Shown in pieces: positions 34,051 to 43,013 of a stretch of DNA of 64,000 bases. Source of the DNA: Lachnospiraceae bacterium (GTDB lineage: Bacteria > Bacillota > Clostridia > Lachnospirales > Lachnospiraceae); NCBI GenBank assembly GCA_022796475.1, contig JAAWIS010000002.1, positions 1-64,000 of the forward strand. The letters run 5' to 3'. A program made the position numbers and the translations under genes. Each line of letters starts with the position of its first letter. The first letter of the stretch is position 1. The notes beneath the pieces were generated by a model that did no database searches, was not told where the DNA came from, and saw only the letters and a list, made by a program, of their open reading frames with translations.

Positions 34051-34560
34051 TCATTCTTCCATGTTCTTGTCAACTTTAACATTCTCAATAACAGAAATGG
34101 AATCTACATACGGTTCCAGCCCTTTTGGAAACACTTTTCCGGTTAAAACCACCGACATTTCCTTTTCTTTTGCTTCCAGTGTATGGATCAATTCCTCTAA
34201 TGTCATAATTTTACAGTCCACAATCCCTAATATCTCGTCTAAAACCAGCAAATCGCATTCTCCTGTAGCGATTACCTTTTTAGCGAAATTCAGTCCGTTG
34301 CGGATATTCCGGTTCTCTTCTGCTTTTTCTTCCTCGGAAAGATTTTCATAGAAAGCAGAGGCTTTTTCAAAGCGGAATACCTTCAGTTCCGGCTCGTAGC
34401 GGGCAAGAATATCTTTTTTTCTTTCCCCCTGGCTCCCCTTCAAAAACTGAATGATAATCACTGTTTTATTTTCTGCCAGCGTATTCATGGCTTTTCCAAC
34501 AGCCGCATCGCTTTTCCCTCTGCCGGATCCGCAGATAACCTGAATCGTTCCGTTTTTCAT
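34051..34560 (-). CDS. cobO: CobO/BtuR-like ATP:corrinoid adenosyltransferase
   Basis: A 169-residue P-loop protein of the BtuR/CobO family, which adds the adenosyl group to cobalt in cobalamin synthesis. It shows IQVICGSGRGKSDAAVGKAM, FLKGSQGERKKDIL, and the Walker B LLVLDEILGIVD. The P-loop reads GSGRGKSDAA where typical members have GKGKGKTTAA, so it is a divergent member and substrate or activity may differ. The gene lies just upstream of the dapA riboswitch. The main corrinoid genes of this window, cobQ-cbiC, are 26 kb away. Confidence 0.8.
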   Translation of the reverse strand: MKNGTIQVICGSGRGKSDAAVGKAMNTLAENKTVIIIQFLKGSQGERKKDILARYEPELKVFRFEKASAFYENLSEEEKAEENRNIRNGLNFAKKVIATGECDLLVLDEILGIVDCKIMTLEELIHTLEAKEKEMSVVLTGKVFPKGLEPYVDSISVIENVKVDKNMEE

Positions 34561-34680
34561 CTGAATACCTCTTTTAACGATGTTAGCACAGCAACTGCCT
34601 GCAGGCTTCCAAGTTTATTAACTATTAACGAAACTTATCATATCACATTTTAGTCCAATTTGCAAATAAAACGGATCCTT

Positions 34681-35307
34681 TCATTCCCCGCATTCCAGTT
34701 TGCTGACGGAAACCTCATAGGCAACTCTCTTCTCGCATTCTGTTTCACTGAGTTTTTTCGTGTATTCCCGGCTTTGAACCCGGCCCCAAACCTTTACTCT
34801 GGAACCTACCTCAAATCCGGAAGCAAACCTGGCATTCCTTCCCCAGGCAATACAGGGTATGTAATCCGATTTCCCATAAGGCCGGTTTACTGCCAGCAAA
34901 AGATCTGCAATCTCTCTTCCAAGAGGCGTTTTCCGATATACCGGAGGTTTGCAGATATAACCATCCAGGAAAATCTGGTTCGTCTTCGTATAGTCTGTAA
35001 ATTCCTCCATAAAATGGATTTCACGGACAAACACGGAAAGCACCAGCTTATTTTTCGTTCCTTCATGGCGGTTATAAGAGCGGAATTGTCCTACTGCTTC
35101 TACGGTGCAGCCCAGATAATCCTCCTCCACCTTAATTAACCGGTTTGATATCATAAGCGGTATGATATCCGCCTGCTCACTGAGCCGGTTGACTTCCAAA
35201 TCTACCATGTAAAAGCCTTCTCCAAATACCTCATGGCTAAAAGTAAATCCGGATACAATCTTACCAATCACGCTCACTTTGTTGTTTTCAATCATTTTTT
35301 CTGACAT
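34681..35307 (-). CDS. Tandem OB-fold single-stranded DNA-binding-like protein
   Basis: A 208-residue protein with two SSB-like halves. Residues 11-100 (NKVSVIGKIVSGFTFSHEVF ... VEAVGQFRSYN) and 110-208 (NQIFLDGYICKPPVYRKTPLG, IPCIAWGRNARFASGFEVGS, VKVWGRVQSREY) each look like one OB fold; the second half is closest to primosomal or SSB proteins. No acidic SSB tail is present. Start at 35307 has GAGGAG 9 bases upstream. Not the main Ssb of the cell, which is usually next to rpsF and rpsR. Confidence 0.75.
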   Translation of the reverse strand: MSEKMIENNKVSVIGKIVSGFTFSHEVFGEGFYMVDLEVNRLSEQADIIPLMISNRLIKVEEDYLGCTVEAVGQFRSYNRHEGTKNKLVLSVFVREIHFMEEFTDYTKTNQIFLDGYICKPPVYRKTPLGREIADLLLAVNRPYGKSDYIPCIAWGRNARFASGFEVGSRVKVWGRVQSREYTKKLSETECEKRVAYEVSVSKLECGE

Positions 35308-35432
35308 AGTATCTTCTCCTCTTCCCTTTCAATTCGCCACAGCAGAGCCTGAGGCAGGTTCCTTTTCCCTTCCGCCAGACATCCGAACTGCTGCACATAA
35401 AAAGTTTATGCTCCAAAGTTTTGGAATATGAC

Positions 35433-35485
35433 GCAAAAAAAGGAAATCCGGACAAATCTTCTCGACAGGATTTCCTCTTTTTTGC
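35433..35485. terminator. Terminator of typA
   Basis: GCAAAAAAAGGAAATCC pairs with GGATTTCCTCTTTTTTGC; T-tracts lie on both sides. It is 50 bases after the typA stop on the minus strand. Confidence 0.8.
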
Positions 35486-35535
35486 ATCACCCTCCTGCGT
35501 GCCGGCAACTATCCGTTTGCAGCATTTTTTGCTGT

Positions 35536-37368
35536 CTACTTATTTTTAAACGATGCACGCTTCCTGAGGGTTGGATCTAAAATTTTCTTCCGTATCCGCA
35601 GAGAAACCGGCGTAATCTCTAGCAGCTCATCTGTATCAATAAATTCCAGACATTGCTCTAAGCTCATCTGTTTCGGCGGAACCAGCCGCAGGGCCTCGTC
35701 AGCACTGGAAGAACGGGTATTGGTAAGCTTCTTTGTTTTGCATACATTTACCTCAATATCTTCTGCTTTGGGGTTCTGCCCAATTACCATTCCAGAATAA
35801 ACCTTAATCCCCGGACCGATAAACAGGATCCCTCTTTCCTGGGCATTAAACAGACCGTATGTGATGGACTCCCCTGATTCATACGCAATCAGGGAACCAG
35901 TTGGCCGGTATGATAAATCTCCCTTATAAGGACCATAGCCGTCAAACATAGTATTTAAAATACCATTGCCTTTCGTATCGGTCATAAAGGCGCCCCGGTA
36001 TCCGATTAAGCCTCTGGAAGGAATGTTAAATTCCAGGCGTGTATACCCTCTGGCAATAGGACTCATCCCCATTAACTCGCCTTTTCTGGAAGTCAGCTTT
36101 TGAATAATCGCACCGGTAAATTCCTCCGGAACATCCACATAGGCAATTTCCATAGGTTCCTGTTTCTGGTTCCGCTCATTGTAATGATAAATTACTTCTG
36201 CCTTGCTGACTGCAAATTCAAACCCTTCTCTGCGCATATTCTCAATTAATACAGATAAATGCAGCTCGCCCCGGCCTGAAACCTTAAAACAATCGGCAGA
36301 ATCGGTTTCTTCTACCCGAAGGCTTACATCGGTATTCAGTTCACGGAACAAACGGTCACGGATGTGGCGCGATGTAATATATTTGCCTTCCTGTCCTGCC
36401 AGCGGACTGTCATTCACCATAAAATACATGGAGATTGTAGGTTCTGAAATCTTTTGGAAGGGAATGGGATCCGGGCTGTCAGAGGAACAGATCGTATCAC
36501 CGATATGGAGATCCGTAATTCCGGACATTGCCACAATGGAGCCGATTTTTGCTTCCTGAACTTCCACCCGCTTTAAACCGTCAAACTCATACAGCTTGCC
36601 GATTTTGATTTTCCGGAACTTGTCCGGCTCATGGTGGTTAACCAGGACACATTCCTGATTCACCTTTAATGCCCCGTTATCCACCTTACCGATACCAATT
36701 CTGCCCACATATTCGTTATAGTCAATGGTACTTACTAGCACCTGGGCAGGAGCCTGGGGATCTCCCTGGGGAGCCGGGATATGGCCGATAATTGTTTCAA
36801 AAAGGGGAACCATATTCTCTTCCGGATCCTCCAGATTTTTCTTCGCAAATCCGGCCTTGGCAGACGCATATACAAACGGGCAGTCCAACTGCTCATCTGA
36901 CGCATCCAGATCCATAAAAAGCTCCAGAACTTCGTCCACTACTTCATTGGGACGAGCCTCCGGGCGGTCAATCTTATTAATGCAGCAAATTACCGGAAGA
37001 TCCATTTCCAAAGCCTTCTGCAGCACAAAACGGGTCTGGGGCATGGCGCCTTCAAATGCATCCACTACCAAGATCACTCCGTTTACCATCTTCAGCACAC
37101 GTTCTACTTCTCCTCCGAAATCTGCATGGCCTGGGGTGTCAATAATATTAATTTTTATCCCCTGATAAAATACGGCAGTATTCTTTGCCAAGATCGTAAT
37201 TCCCCGCTCACGCTCAATATCATTGGAATCCATTACCCGCTCTGCCACTTCCTGATTGGCCCGGAACACACCGCTCTGCTTTAATAATTCATCCACCAAG
37301 GTGGTTTTGCCGTGATCCACGTGGGCAATGATAGCAATATTTCTTACATCTTCTCTGGTCGTTTTCAT
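35536..37368 (-). CDS. typA: Translational GTPase TypA/BipA
   Basis: A ribosome-binding GTPase of the EF-G type that helps 50S assembly and stress and cold adaptation. The 610-residue protein has the G motifs AHVDHGKTT (G1), DTPGHADFGGEV (G3) and NKIDRPEARP (G4), then EF-G-like domains II, III and V and the BipA-specific C-terminal domain ending SLRIRKKILDPTLRKR. No domain IV. It stands alone between the YigZ gene and the OB-fold gene. Confidence 0.97.
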   Translation of the reverse strand: MKTTREDVRNIAIIAHVDHGKTTLVDELLKQSGVFRANQEVAERVMDSNDIERERGITILAKNTAVFYQGIKINIIDTPGHADFGGEVERVLKMVNGVILVVDAFEGAMPQTRFVLQKALEMDLPVICCINKIDRPEARPNEVVDEVLELFMDLDASDEQLDCPFVYASAKAGFAKKNLEDPEENMVPLFETIIGHIPAPQGDPQAPAQVLVSTIDYNEYVGRIGIGKVDNGALKVNQECVLVNHHEPDKFRKIKIGKLYEFDGLKRVEVQEAKIGSIVAMSGITDLHIGDTICSSDSPDPIPFQKISEPTISMYFMVNDSPLAGQEGKYITSRHIRDRLFRELNTDVSLRVEETDSADCFKVSGRGELHLSVLIENMRREGFEFAVSKAEVIYHYNERNQKQEPMEIAYVDVPEEFTGAIIQKLTSRKGELMGMSPIARGYTRLEFNIPSRGLIGYRGAFMTDTKGNGILNTMFDGYGPYKGDLSYRPTGSLIAYESGESITYGLFNAQERGILFIGPGIKVYSGMVIGQNPKAEDIEVNVCKTKKLTNTRSSSADEALRLVPPKQMSLEQCLEFIDTDELLEITPVSLRIRKKILDPTLRKRASFKNK

Positions 37369-37456
37369 AAGTATATACTCTTCTTTCCCTTGATTCTATA
37401 TTTGGCTTTCTGCAGACTTTAATATAGCATCCGAATTCCAGGTTTTCAAGGGGATT

Positions 37457-38107
37457 TTAAAAAAGTACCAGCTCTTTTCCGTTTATTCCGTAATAAAAAG
37501 GTTCTGAATATTCCATCTGAACCCCTCCGCTGGTTGCCTCTGTTATCTTGGCAGCTGCTTCATCCTTCTGCTGTTCCGGCACCAAAAGGACGGTTACAAC
37601 CTGGTCCGTATACACACTGTCTAATATGGCAAGCCCCATCTGTCCTGCCAGGTATTGGAGTTTGCCCACAGCCGTATAGTCTGATGTAATCGTCAGTTTC
37701 CTTCCGGAACATTTTTCTAATATCTTGCTGTTTCTCAGCCCTTCCTTTACTGCCTGGGAATAAGCACGGACTAAACCTCCGGTGCCTAAAAGAGTCCCTC
37801 CGAAGTATCTGGTTACCACAACACAGATATCATGAACCCCTTCCCCAAGCAGTACATCCAGCATAGGCCTTCCTGCTGTCTGGCTGGGTTCCCCGTCATC
37901 GCTGCATTTCATCTTTTGGTTTTGATCCCCGCAGGTATAGGCATAACAATTATGGCTGGCGTCCCAATATTTCTTTTTTGTTTCTTCAATAAAGGCAACT
38001 GCCTCTTCTTCTGTCTTTACCGGACAGACAGATGCAAGAAACCTGGATTTTTTTTCCACAATCTCCCCCTGTCCTCCCTGATAACAAACGCCATAGGCCT
38101 CCTTCAT
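37457..38107 (-). CDS. yigZ: YigZ/IMPACT family protein
   Basis: A 216-residue protein of the YigZ/IMPACT group, which has two ferredoxin-like halves and, in eukaryotes, acts on GCN2 signalling; the bacterial role is not clear. It has the family signature CSDDGEPSQTAGRPML and VVVTRYFGGTLLGTGGLVRAY. The frame is open to 38209, but the ATG at 38107 follows AAAGGAGGAG and gives the usual N-terminus (YQGGQGEIVEKKSRFLA). It is divergent from the penicillin-binding protein gene. Confidence 0.92.
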   Translation of the reverse strand: MKEAYGVCYQGGQGEIVEKKSRFLASVCPVKTEEEAVAFIEETKKKYWDASHNCYAYTCGDQNQKMKCSDDGEPSQTAGRPMLDVLLGEGVHDICVVVTRYFGGTLLGTGGLVRAYSQAVKEGLRNSKILEKCSGRKLTITSDYTAVGKLQYLAGQMGLAILDSVYTDQVVTVLLVPEQQKDEAAAKITEATSGGVQMEYSEPFYYGINGKELVLF

Positions 38108-38374
38108 AAGCTCCTCCTTTGTTTTATAACGATATGAAGCAGCAGATTCCTTCAATTCCTCTGTAAATTCCCCTAATCTGTACTGTCTGATATCACGCAG
38201 ACCATACATGAGTTTCTGCCAATTTTATATTTTTAGTTTATCAAAGAGGCAGATAAAATGCAAGCCTGCCCTTATGGACAAGGCTGATCCGTTAAAAGCG
38301 GGGCATGGGAGTTATAGAAACATCATGTGCAGACAGCAGCGTACTTCATTAATCCTTACAAATTTTAATATCAA

Positions 38375-38403
38375 TTGAATTGATTTCAAATTTTTGGTAT
38401 ACT
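38375..38403 (+). promoter_or_regulatory. Predicted promoter of the PBP gene
   Basis: TTGAAT (38375-38380), 17-base spacer, TATACT (38398-38403). Transcription would begin near 38410, at the left end of a MITE-like inverted repeat. Confidence 0.65.
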
Positions 38404-38408
38404 ACACT

Positions 38409-38504
38409 CTATAGTGTGTCTGGGCACCTGTCTTTTGCAGTATTCTCCAATTTTAAGCCTTTTGCTTTTTGCATGCAGAAATGGATTTTCAGACATACTT
38501 TAGG
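38409..38504 (+). repeat. Short MITE-like inverted repeat, copy D, in the PBP leader
   Basis: Left end CTATAGTGTGTCTG (38409-38422) and right end CAGACATACTTTAG (38490-38503) are imperfect inverted repeats. Reversed, the right end reads TAAAGTATGTCTGAAAATC, close to the end of copy C (TAAAGCGTGTCTGAATATC). It looks like an internally deleted member of that family. The PBP ribosome site follows at once. Confidence 0.55.
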
Positions 38505-38520
38505 GAAAGGAGGAACTTTT

Positions 38521-41217
38521 ATGAATTCATATCACTACGGAATGGCTGCCACCAGGCAGAAAATTGAAAACTCCCATTCCAAAAGCCGCAAATATATCAG
38601 CCGGCTATTTTTGAATCTGTTTAAGTTTTTCTTTGTTGTGCTATTATTTCTTCTGCTGACCGGAATTGGAATTGGTGCAGGTATTATTAAAGGGATTATT
38701 GATACGGCGCCAGATGTAGATCCCTTAAGTTTCGGGCCAAGCAATTTCGCCACAAAGGTTTATGACAGCCAGGGAAATTTAACGGATACTCTGGTTATGT
38801 CTGGATCAAACCGGGAAGCTGCCACTTATGAAGAGCTGCCTCAGGATTTAATTGATGCCTTTGTTGCAATTGAAGATTCCCGGTTCTGGAGCCATAACGG
38901 GATTGACATCCGCTCCATTGCCCGTGCGGCAGTGGGTCTTTTAACGGACGACTATGCTGGCGGCGGTTCTACTATAACCCAGCAGCTAATTAAAAATAAT
39001 GTTTTCGAGGGCGGCCGGGAAACCAGTTTAGGCGCCCGCCTGGAAAGAAAATTTCAGGAGCAGTATCTGGCTGTGAAGCTGGAATTAACGCTTACTGAGA
39101 TGAAAAAAAGCAGCAAAGAAGCAAAAAAGCAGATAATGACCGACTATTTAAATACGATTAACCTTGGCAATAATACCTTAGGTGTTAAAGTTGCCGCCAA
39201 ACGCTATTTTGATAAAGAAGTTTCTGATTTAACTTTGTCAGAATGTGCGGTGATCGCAGGCATTACCCAGAATCCGGCCCACTTAAATCCCATATCTGGC
39301 CGGGAACGAAATGAGGAAAAGCGAAAAGTCATTCTTCAGTACATGTATGAGCAGGGATTTATTGAAAAAGCGGAACAGGAAGAGGCCCTGGCTGATAATG
39401 TATATGAGCGGATTCAGAATGTAGATTTAATGACCCGGGACACTTCGTCACCTTACAGCTATTTTACTGACGAGCTGGTCAAGCAGGTGATGAATGCTTT
39501 GGTGAACCAGCTTGGTTATACGGAAACCCAGGCTCATAACCTGCTGTACGGCGGCGGCCTTTCCATCCATACCACCCAGGATCCGGAAATTCAGTCAATT
39601 GTAGATGAGGAGGTAAATAACCCGGCCCATTATGATACGGTAAAATATTCCCTGGAATACCGGCTTTCTGTTACCCATGCAGACGGAACTACGGAGCATT
39701 TTTCAGAAAAAAATCTGGAAACCTTCCACTCTTCTGTGCTTCATGACCAGTATGACGGCCTGTACCCTTCCCAGGAGGCGGCAGCGGCAGACGTGGAACA
39801 GTTTAAAGCATACCTTTTATTGGAAACTGATACCATACTGGCAGAACATGTCCAGTATATTCTCCAGCCTCAGTTATCCTTTGTGATTATGGATCAGACC
39901 ACGGGGCAGGTAAAAGCTATCTGCGGCGGGCGTGGTGAAAAAACTGCCAGTCTGACCTTAAACCGTGCCACCAATACCCCCCGTCAGCCAGGCTCTACTT
40001 TTAAAGTTCTCTCCTGCTTTGCCCCGGCGCTGGATGCCTGCGGCGCTACCTTAGGCACAGTCTACTATGACGGGCCTTATACAGTAGAGCGGAAAACCTT
40101 TCGGAACTGGTGGAGCCAGGGATTTTTAGGATACTCCAGTATTCGGGACGGCATTGTTTACTCCATGAATATTGTTGCGGTGCGGTGCCTGATGGATACG
40201 GTAAGGCCTCAGCTTGGGGTGGAATACGCGCAAAACATGGGCATTACCACATTAACTAATACTGACTTTAATGCTGCCACTGCTTTAGGCGGACTAACTG
40301 ACGGTGTTACAAATCTGGATTTAACCACTGCCTTTGCCACGATCGCTAATAACGGAACTTACATGCAGCCTCAGTTTTTTACTAAAATTGAAGATCATAA
40401 CGGCAAAGTGCTGCTTCAGTCCATGCCCATTACCCGCCGTGCCTTAAAAGACTCCACTGCTTTCCTCTTAACCGATGCTATGTCAGCATCGATGCAAAGC
40501 AACCGAAAATTTGCCCGGCCAGGAATCAGCATCAACTCCACCAGCACCCGTGCCGCCCTTTCTAATATGTCCTGCTCCGGAAAAAGCGGAACCACAACAG
40601 CTAATAATGATATCTGGTTTGTAGGATTTACGCCCTACTATACTGCCGGAGTGTGGGGCGGCTGTGATAATAACCAGAAACTGGAAAACACCTCCTTTCA
40701 CAAAGATGTGTGGCGCACAATTATGGAGCGGGTTCATGAGGGACTTTCGGATCCTGGCTTTCCTGTGCCTGCCAGTATTGAAACGGCAGTAATCTGCCGG
40801 AAATCAGGCAAATTGGCAGTAAACGGCGTATGTGATCACGATCCAAGAGGAGATGCTACTTATACGGAATATTTTGCAAAAGGTACTGTGCCGACGGAAG
40901 TATGTGATAAACATGTGGTGGTTACCGTTTGTTCCGCCTCCGGCCAAAAGCCAACTGCTTTCTGTCCAGACAAGCAAACGAAAGTCTGCATTGCGCTGCC
41001 TTTAAATGAAACAGGTGAAACCGATGATTCTGTATTTGGAATTCCTGGGGACTGTACCATTCACAATGGAATCTCCACAATTATCGATCCCTTTGATGAG
41101 GATCCGGAAACACCTTCCAGCAGTGCCGATCCCGGCCCTACGGTGAATCCTTATCTGGGACCTGGATACGTGCCCCAGGCGCCGATATCAGACTCTGGAA
41201 GAGGCCCTGGAACGTAA
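38521..41217 (+). CDS. Class A penicillin-binding protein (glycosyltransferase/transpeptidase)
   Basis: A bifunctional PBP that polymerises and cross-links peptidoglycan. The 898-residue protein has a short basic N-terminus, a membrane helix at about 35-59, a GT51 domain with EDSRFWSHNGIDIRSIARA (catalytic E117 region), GGSTITQQLIKN and KRYFDKEVSDLTLSECAVI, and a transpeptidase domain with STFK (S492), SMN and KSGTT (K688). The C-terminal tail is Cys-rich, then proline/serine-rich. The start is taken at 38521, with AAAGGAGG upstream; the frame from 38380 runs through the promoter. It stands alone, with a strong hairpin after it. Confidence 0.95.
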   Translation: MNSYHYGMAATRQKIENSHSKSRKYISRLFLNLFKFFFVVLLFLLLTGIGIGAGIIKGIIDTAPDVDPLSFGPSNFATKVYDSQGNLTDTLVMSGSNREAATYEELPQDLIDAFVAIEDSRFWSHNGIDIRSIARAAVGLLTDDYAGGGSTITQQLIKNNVFEGGRETSLGARLERKFQEQYLAVKLELTLTEMKKSSKEAKKQIMTDYLNTINLGNNTLGVKVAAKRYFDKEVSDLTLSECAVIAGITQNPAHLNPISGRERNEEKRKVILQYMYEQGFIEKAEQEEALADNVYERIQNVDLMTRDTSSPYSYFTDELVKQVMNALVNQLGYTETQAHNLLYGGGLSIHTTQDPEIQSIVDEEVNNPAHYDTVKYSLEYRLSVTHADGTTEHFSEKNLETFHSSVLHDQYDGLYPSQEAAAADVEQFKAYLLLETDTILAEHVQYILQPQLSFVIMDQTTGQVKAICGGRGEKTASLTLNRATNTPRQPGSTFKVLSCFAPALDACGATLGTVYYDGPYTVERKTFRNWWSQGFLGYSSIRDGIVYSMNIVAVRCLMDTVRPQLGVEYAQNMGITTLTNTDFNAATALGGLTDGVTNLDLTTAFATIANNGTYMQPQFFTKIEDHNGKVLLQSMPITRRALKDSTAFLLTDAMSASMQSNRKFARPGISINSTSTRAALSNMSCSGKSGTTTANNDIWFVGFTPYYTAGVWGGCDNNQKLENTSFHKDVWRTIMERVHEGLSDPGFPVPASIETAVICRKSGKLAVNGVCDHDPRGDATYTEYFAKGTVPTEVCDKHVVVTVCSASGQKPTAFCPDKQTKVCIALPLNETGETDDSVFGIPGDCTIHNGISTIIDPFDEDPETPSSSADPGPTVNPYLGPGYVPQAPISDSGRGPGT

Positions 41218-41452
41218 TCGTAATAAACACAACAAAGTTTATTGCCTGCTATTCCTTCCAGATCCATTCCTGTTCTTCACAGTAACCCCCATGCCCTGCT
41301 TAAGGCGCCACCATAAATGAAAGGGGTTCCTGTGAACCCTCCGGGAGGATGTGCAGAAAATGGGAGTGGAAGTTGCCGCTTCGCGGCCCCGTTTTCCCAC
41401 AGCTCAGCGGCAGGGCGCCCGGCTGTCACAGTAAATAAAAACTATACCCATA
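41218..41452. other. Structured intergenic stretch after the PBP gene
   Basis: No ORF is supported. It contains the hairpin AGGGGTTC-CTGT-GAACCCT near 41321 and a larger fold with GCCGC-TTC-GCGGC inside TGGGA...TCCCA at 41361-41400. These may form the PBP transcript end; origin unknown. Confidence 0.4.
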
Positions 41453-41520
41453 AAAAGGCAGACAGAACACTAGTACTTCTCTGCATTAATCTTGAAGTAC
41501 TGGTATACTGGCTGCCTTTT
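41453..41520. terminator. Bidirectional terminator between PBP and add
   Basis: Two 27-base arms (41453-41479 and 41494-41520) match at 23 positions around a 14-base loop, beginning AAAAGGCAG and ending CTGCCTTTT. It lies between convergent genes and can end both. The left arm carries CAGACAGAACACTAG, also found at the end of the element at 1268-1289. Confidence 0.75.
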
Positions 41521-41539
41521 CTATGCGTATCTTTTATGC

Positions 41540-42526
41540 TTATTTTTTAAAACGGCTTAATATTTCTGTTTTCAGTTCCTGTTTTTCTTCCTCTGAGAGA
41601 AAAGCTCCTTCTGCCCCATTTAAAAGCAAACGCATTTCTTCTTCTTTGGTCATTCCTTTTTTTCTTAAGTATTCAAATTCATCTGCAAGCGTTGTATTGC
41701 ATACGGTCATATCATCTGTATTGACCGTAACCGCAGCTCCCTGTCTGAGAAGTTTCAGGATAGGGTGAATCTGTCCTTCCAAAACAGCTTTGGTCTGGTA
41801 GTTGCTGGTAACACAAATTTCCAGTGTGATTTGTTTGTCTATGATTTCCTGCATCAGTTTTGGATCTTCTGCTCCCCGTACTCCATGACCGATACGGCTT
41901 GCGCCCATAGCCAGAGCAGCCCTTACACTGTCCGGCCCGTCTGCTTCCCCGGCGTGGATGGTTATGGGAACATGGTTTTCTCTTGCAGAGGCAAAAAGAC
42001 TTTCATAGTCTTTCGTCGGATACAAGGCTTCTGCCCCTGCCAGATCTGCTCCGCAGACACCCTTTCCCAAAAATAAGGCTGCCAGGCGGATGGTTTCCAT
42101 GTTTTCTTTCTCATTATCCTTTCCTCTCATACAGCAGAGAATCAGCCCGGTTTTCAGATCCCTTTCTTCTTTTCCTGCTTCCATTCCCGAAATTACAGCT
42201 TCTACTGCCTGCTTTTGTGTAAGACCCTTTCTCTGATGAAGCTGTGGGGCAAAACGGATTTCTGCATACCGCAGTCCTTGGTCAGCTAATTCTTTTACCA
42301 GCCCCCATGCTGCCTCCTTTAATGTCTGTTCCGACTGCATACAGGAAACGGGAAGATCAAATTTTTGTAAAAATTCATTTAAGCTTCGGCAATTCTTCGG
42401 TACGCTTATATAAGGCGCTAATTCGTTCAGATTATTCGAAGGAAGAAGCACACCTTCTAATTCTGCAAGACGAATCAGCAGTGCAGGCGGCAGGGAACCA
42501 TCTAAATGAAGATGCAAATCTATCAT
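41540..42526 (-). CDS. add: Adenosine deaminase
   Basis: Deaminates adenosine or deoxyadenosine to inosine in purine salvage. The 328-residue metal-dependent amidohydrolase has DLHLHLDGS at the N-terminus (metal histidines), ITIHAGEADG (metal His and catalytic Glu), GASRIGHGVR and VTVNTDDMT (catalytic Asp pair). A related adenine deaminase activity cannot be excluded from sequence alone. AAGGAGAGG lies before the ATG. The cytidine deaminase gene is 37 bases upstream, so the two belong to one nucleoside-salvage operon. Confidence 0.93.
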   Translation of the reverse strand: MIDLHLHLDGSLPPALLIRLAELEGVLLPSNNLNELAPYISVPKNCRSLNEFLQKFDLPVSCMQSEQTLKEAAWGLVKELADQGLRYAEIRFAPQLHQRKGLTQKQAVEAVISGMEAGKEERDLKTGLILCCMRGKDNEKENMETIRLAALFLGKGVCGADLAGAEALYPTKDYESLFASARENHVPITIHAGEADGPDSVRAALAMGASRIGHGVRGAEDPKLMQEIIDKQITLEICVTSNYQTKAVLEGQIHPILKLLRQGAAVTVNTDDMTVCNTTLADEFEYLRKKGMTKEEEMRLLLNGAEGAFLSEEEKQELKTEILSRFKK

Positions 42527-42563
42527 AAGTCTTCCTCTCCTTTTCTTCTATCAGGCTTTTTCT

Positions 42564-42980
42564 TTACTCTTTCAGATTATTTGGCCCAAATCCCAGAGGC
42601 AAAAGTTCTTCCAAAGCAAATTCCTCATAATCCTCTTCTGATTTTGCCAGCAGAATCCGAAAGGTTTTGGGATTACAAAATTCCATCATTACCTGGCGGC
42701 ACACACCGCATGGAGCGCAGAGGGTCAGCGTTTCTGCATCCTCAGGGCCTCCTGCTATGGCAATTGCCTGAAACTTATAATTTCCGTCGCTTACTGCTTT
42801 AAAAAAGGCAGTTCTCTCGGCACAGTTTGTTGGGGAATATGCCGCATTTTCAATATTGCATCCAGTATAAATGATTCCGCTGGCTGTTAACAGAGCCGCC
42901 CCCACCTGAAATTTCGAATAAGGGCTGTAAGAACGTTTTCTGGCCTCCAATGCAGCACGTATTAATTCTTTTTCATTCAT
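42564..42980 (-). CDS. cdd: Cytidine deaminase
   Basis: Converts cytidine and deoxycytidine to uridine forms. The 138-residue protein has the zinc motifs TNCAERTAFF (C-A-E with catalytic Glu) and PCGVCRQVM (P-C-x-x-C) and the substrate loop SPYSKFQVGAALL. It is the tetrameric type by length. It starts at an ATG with AGGAGG close by, follows the BMP lipoprotein gene by 33 bases and precedes add, so uptake and deamination of nucleosides appear to be coded together. Confidence 0.95.
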   Translation of the reverse strand: MNEKELIRAALEARKRSYSPYSKFQVGAALLTASGIIYTGCNIENAAYSPTNCAERTAFFKAVSDGNYKFQAIAIAGGPEDAETLTLCAPCGVCRQVMMEFCNPKTFRILLAKSEEDYEEFALEELLPLGFGPNNLKE

Positions 42981-43013
42981 AGCATTCCTCCTCGTTTTTC
43001 ATCTTGGACAGCC

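Noticed and set aside
34660..35139. 159-residue plus-strand ORF
   Set aside because: Antisense to the OB-fold gene; codon pattern follows the minus-strand gene.
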